Positions 62,921 through 64,000 of a stretch of 64,000 nt of DNA are shown here, piece by piece. Made by a program: the position numbers and the translations under genes. How positions within the stretch are numbered: position 1 is the first letter of the stretch; every line of letters starts with the position of its first letter. The DNA is from Glossina fuscipes (taxonomy: Eukaryota > Arthropoda > Insecta > Diptera > Glossinidae), in contig NW_023998415.1 in NCBI RefSeq assembly GCF_014805625.2, positions 32,346,270 through 32,410,269 of the forward strand, given 5' to 3'. A model generated the notes under the pieces. That model was not told where the DNA came from, made no database searches, and was given only the letters and a program-made list of their open reading frames with translations.

Positions 62921-64000
62921 CATCAAATTAAATATCGATTAAGGCATGCCCATTTATACGTCCATGTAACGCCTGTTTTGAACATTCTCACGGCCATAAA
63001 AATGAGGCTATCGACTTCAATTTTGGCAGAAATATTGAAAGTTCTTGCACGCAGGACATGGTCCACTTTGTCATATAAACTGAGAACACCTATACTTTCT
63101 AAAGGGGGAAGAATTTTCTTTTATGATGTAGCGTAGATAAACATGAAAAAGTTTAAGAGTAAATTCTATGGGCGACGTTAAAGTACATGTGTAAAAACCC
63201 AATATTATAGTGCATCACTATTGAAATTTTTTTCACAAAACTTTTCTAACAATCTGAAGAAATTGCCTCGTACCGTCTCGGGCGGAATATAATTTTCGTA
63301 CTTGCTTTTCTTAAAAGCACGCGGACACGATTCAGCTTCACTTGAAACTTTCACATGATGATAATTAATAATCGTGGAATCTTTTCAGATCGGCCGTCCG
63401 TTTCCTTATGTATTTGATGGATGCATTTCGTTATTCTGGCGATTAAATGCTCGTATCTTGAAGATATTGGGACGGAAGAAGGAAACGTTGATACCCTATC
63501 GTAGGGAAGATTTACTTACCGTGATAGCAGTTAAGACAATATGACATAAGGATGTGTTTTCTGGAGAAGCTGTTAGTGCCGTTAGCTTGAAGCTTTTAAG
63601 CTTCGCTCCGGCCTATAATTGCAGCAGAAGATTTTTTTTTGGAAATCTATCCGTGAGTAACAGCATCTTTATCTGTTAGTTCAATGTCTGGTGTCTGGAA
63701 CTTTAAACTATTTTGTAAGGACGGCGGACTATATTAATAGTGGACGCATTGTCGTTCTTTACAATTACTACTCTCTGTTTATTTTGAAAGGACTTATTCT
63801 TAGTTTCGTCTCGTCTCGTCTCGTCTCTTTTATTTAGCTCTTATTGGCGAAATTTCTCCAAAAGTGTATGGGATAATTGTTTCAATAAATTTCGAATTAT
63901 CTCGGCTTCTCGATGAAAGGGTGAATCGATATATATTATATAGAGATAGCTAAATTGATTTGAAATTTCCTGTTGAACAAGATTGTGTGAATTCATATTA
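62921..64000. other. Non-coding stretch at window end
   Basis: No gene recognised. More mixed in composition than average between 62920 and 63720, possibly eroded TE. Ends with a TCGTC array (63806-63827) and AT-rich sequence. Confidence 0.5.
63806..63827. repeat. (TCGTC)n pentanucleotide array
   Basis: Four perfect TCGTC units plus TC. Confidence 0.9.

Noticed and set aside
63589..63604. 16-bp perfect palindrome GAAGCTTTTAAGCTTC
   Set aside because: About one palindrome with 8-bp arms is expected by chance in a window of this size, and there is no related structure nearby.
1..64000. CRISPR array, bacterial operon, phage or integron structures
   Set aside because: All short-period repeats are eukaryotic microsatellites. 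There are no spaced direct repeats, no ribosome-binding-site-preceded gene strings and no bacterial gene families.

Overview
This is a eukaryotic window, most likely from a higher fly (Brachycera, for example a tephritid or tsetse-like genome). It is strongly AT-rich, very dense in microsatellites (TA, GA, CA, TAA, GATA, CAGT, CATA) and homopolymer runs, and shows no operon structure. It also carries degenerate copies of the '...cagacggacagacatggctaaatcg...' interspersed repeat that I know from fly genomes. The species is an inference. I recognise no host protein-coding gene, tRNA or rRNA. The window reads as intergenic or long-intron DNA whose only interpretable coding content is transposable elements (TEs).

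The one well-preserved gene is a mariner transposase (6355-7326), inside an almost complete 1,234-bp mariner element (6170-7403). The element has 31-bp terminal inverted repeats differing at one base and an intact D,D34D triad. The reading frame is unbroken, but the protein is 323 aa and appears to have lost two short in-frame blocks. Other TE fossils are broken by stops and frameshifts: a mariner piece at 311-672, a LINE reverse-transcriptase piece at 4108-4499, a different Tc1/mariner-superfamily transposase at 12092-12506, the 3' end of a LINE ORF2 at 19111-19434, a mariner C-terminal half at 24964-25388, a LINE ORF1 with CCHC knuckles at 40150-40762, and a Mos1-like mariner at 47263-47730. 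Weaker candidates lie at 5640-5730 (-), 55915-55985 (+) and 62838-62920 (-).

Other structure includes a degenerate TTCATA-type hexanucleotide satellite (13525-13758), two long GA tracts near 34.2 and 35.1 kb, and three stretches of eroded TATC/CATC/GACA simple sequence (21.4, 25.9-26.35 and 51.0-51.75 kb). There is also a 21-bp near-perfect palindrome beside a hAT-like 'CAGTGTTGGGA' end (37.6 kb), a symmetrical X-box-like motif (60001-60013) and a 400-base assembly gap (56701-57100).

How the parts work together: the window shows layers of insertion and decay. At least four distinct IS630-Tc1-mariner lineages of clearly different age and two or more LINE fragments lie in a background driven by replication slippage. 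I found no convincing novel functional system. The best leads are the mariner copy that could be mobilised in trans and an unexplained minus-strand coding-like block at 57.55-57.98 kb.
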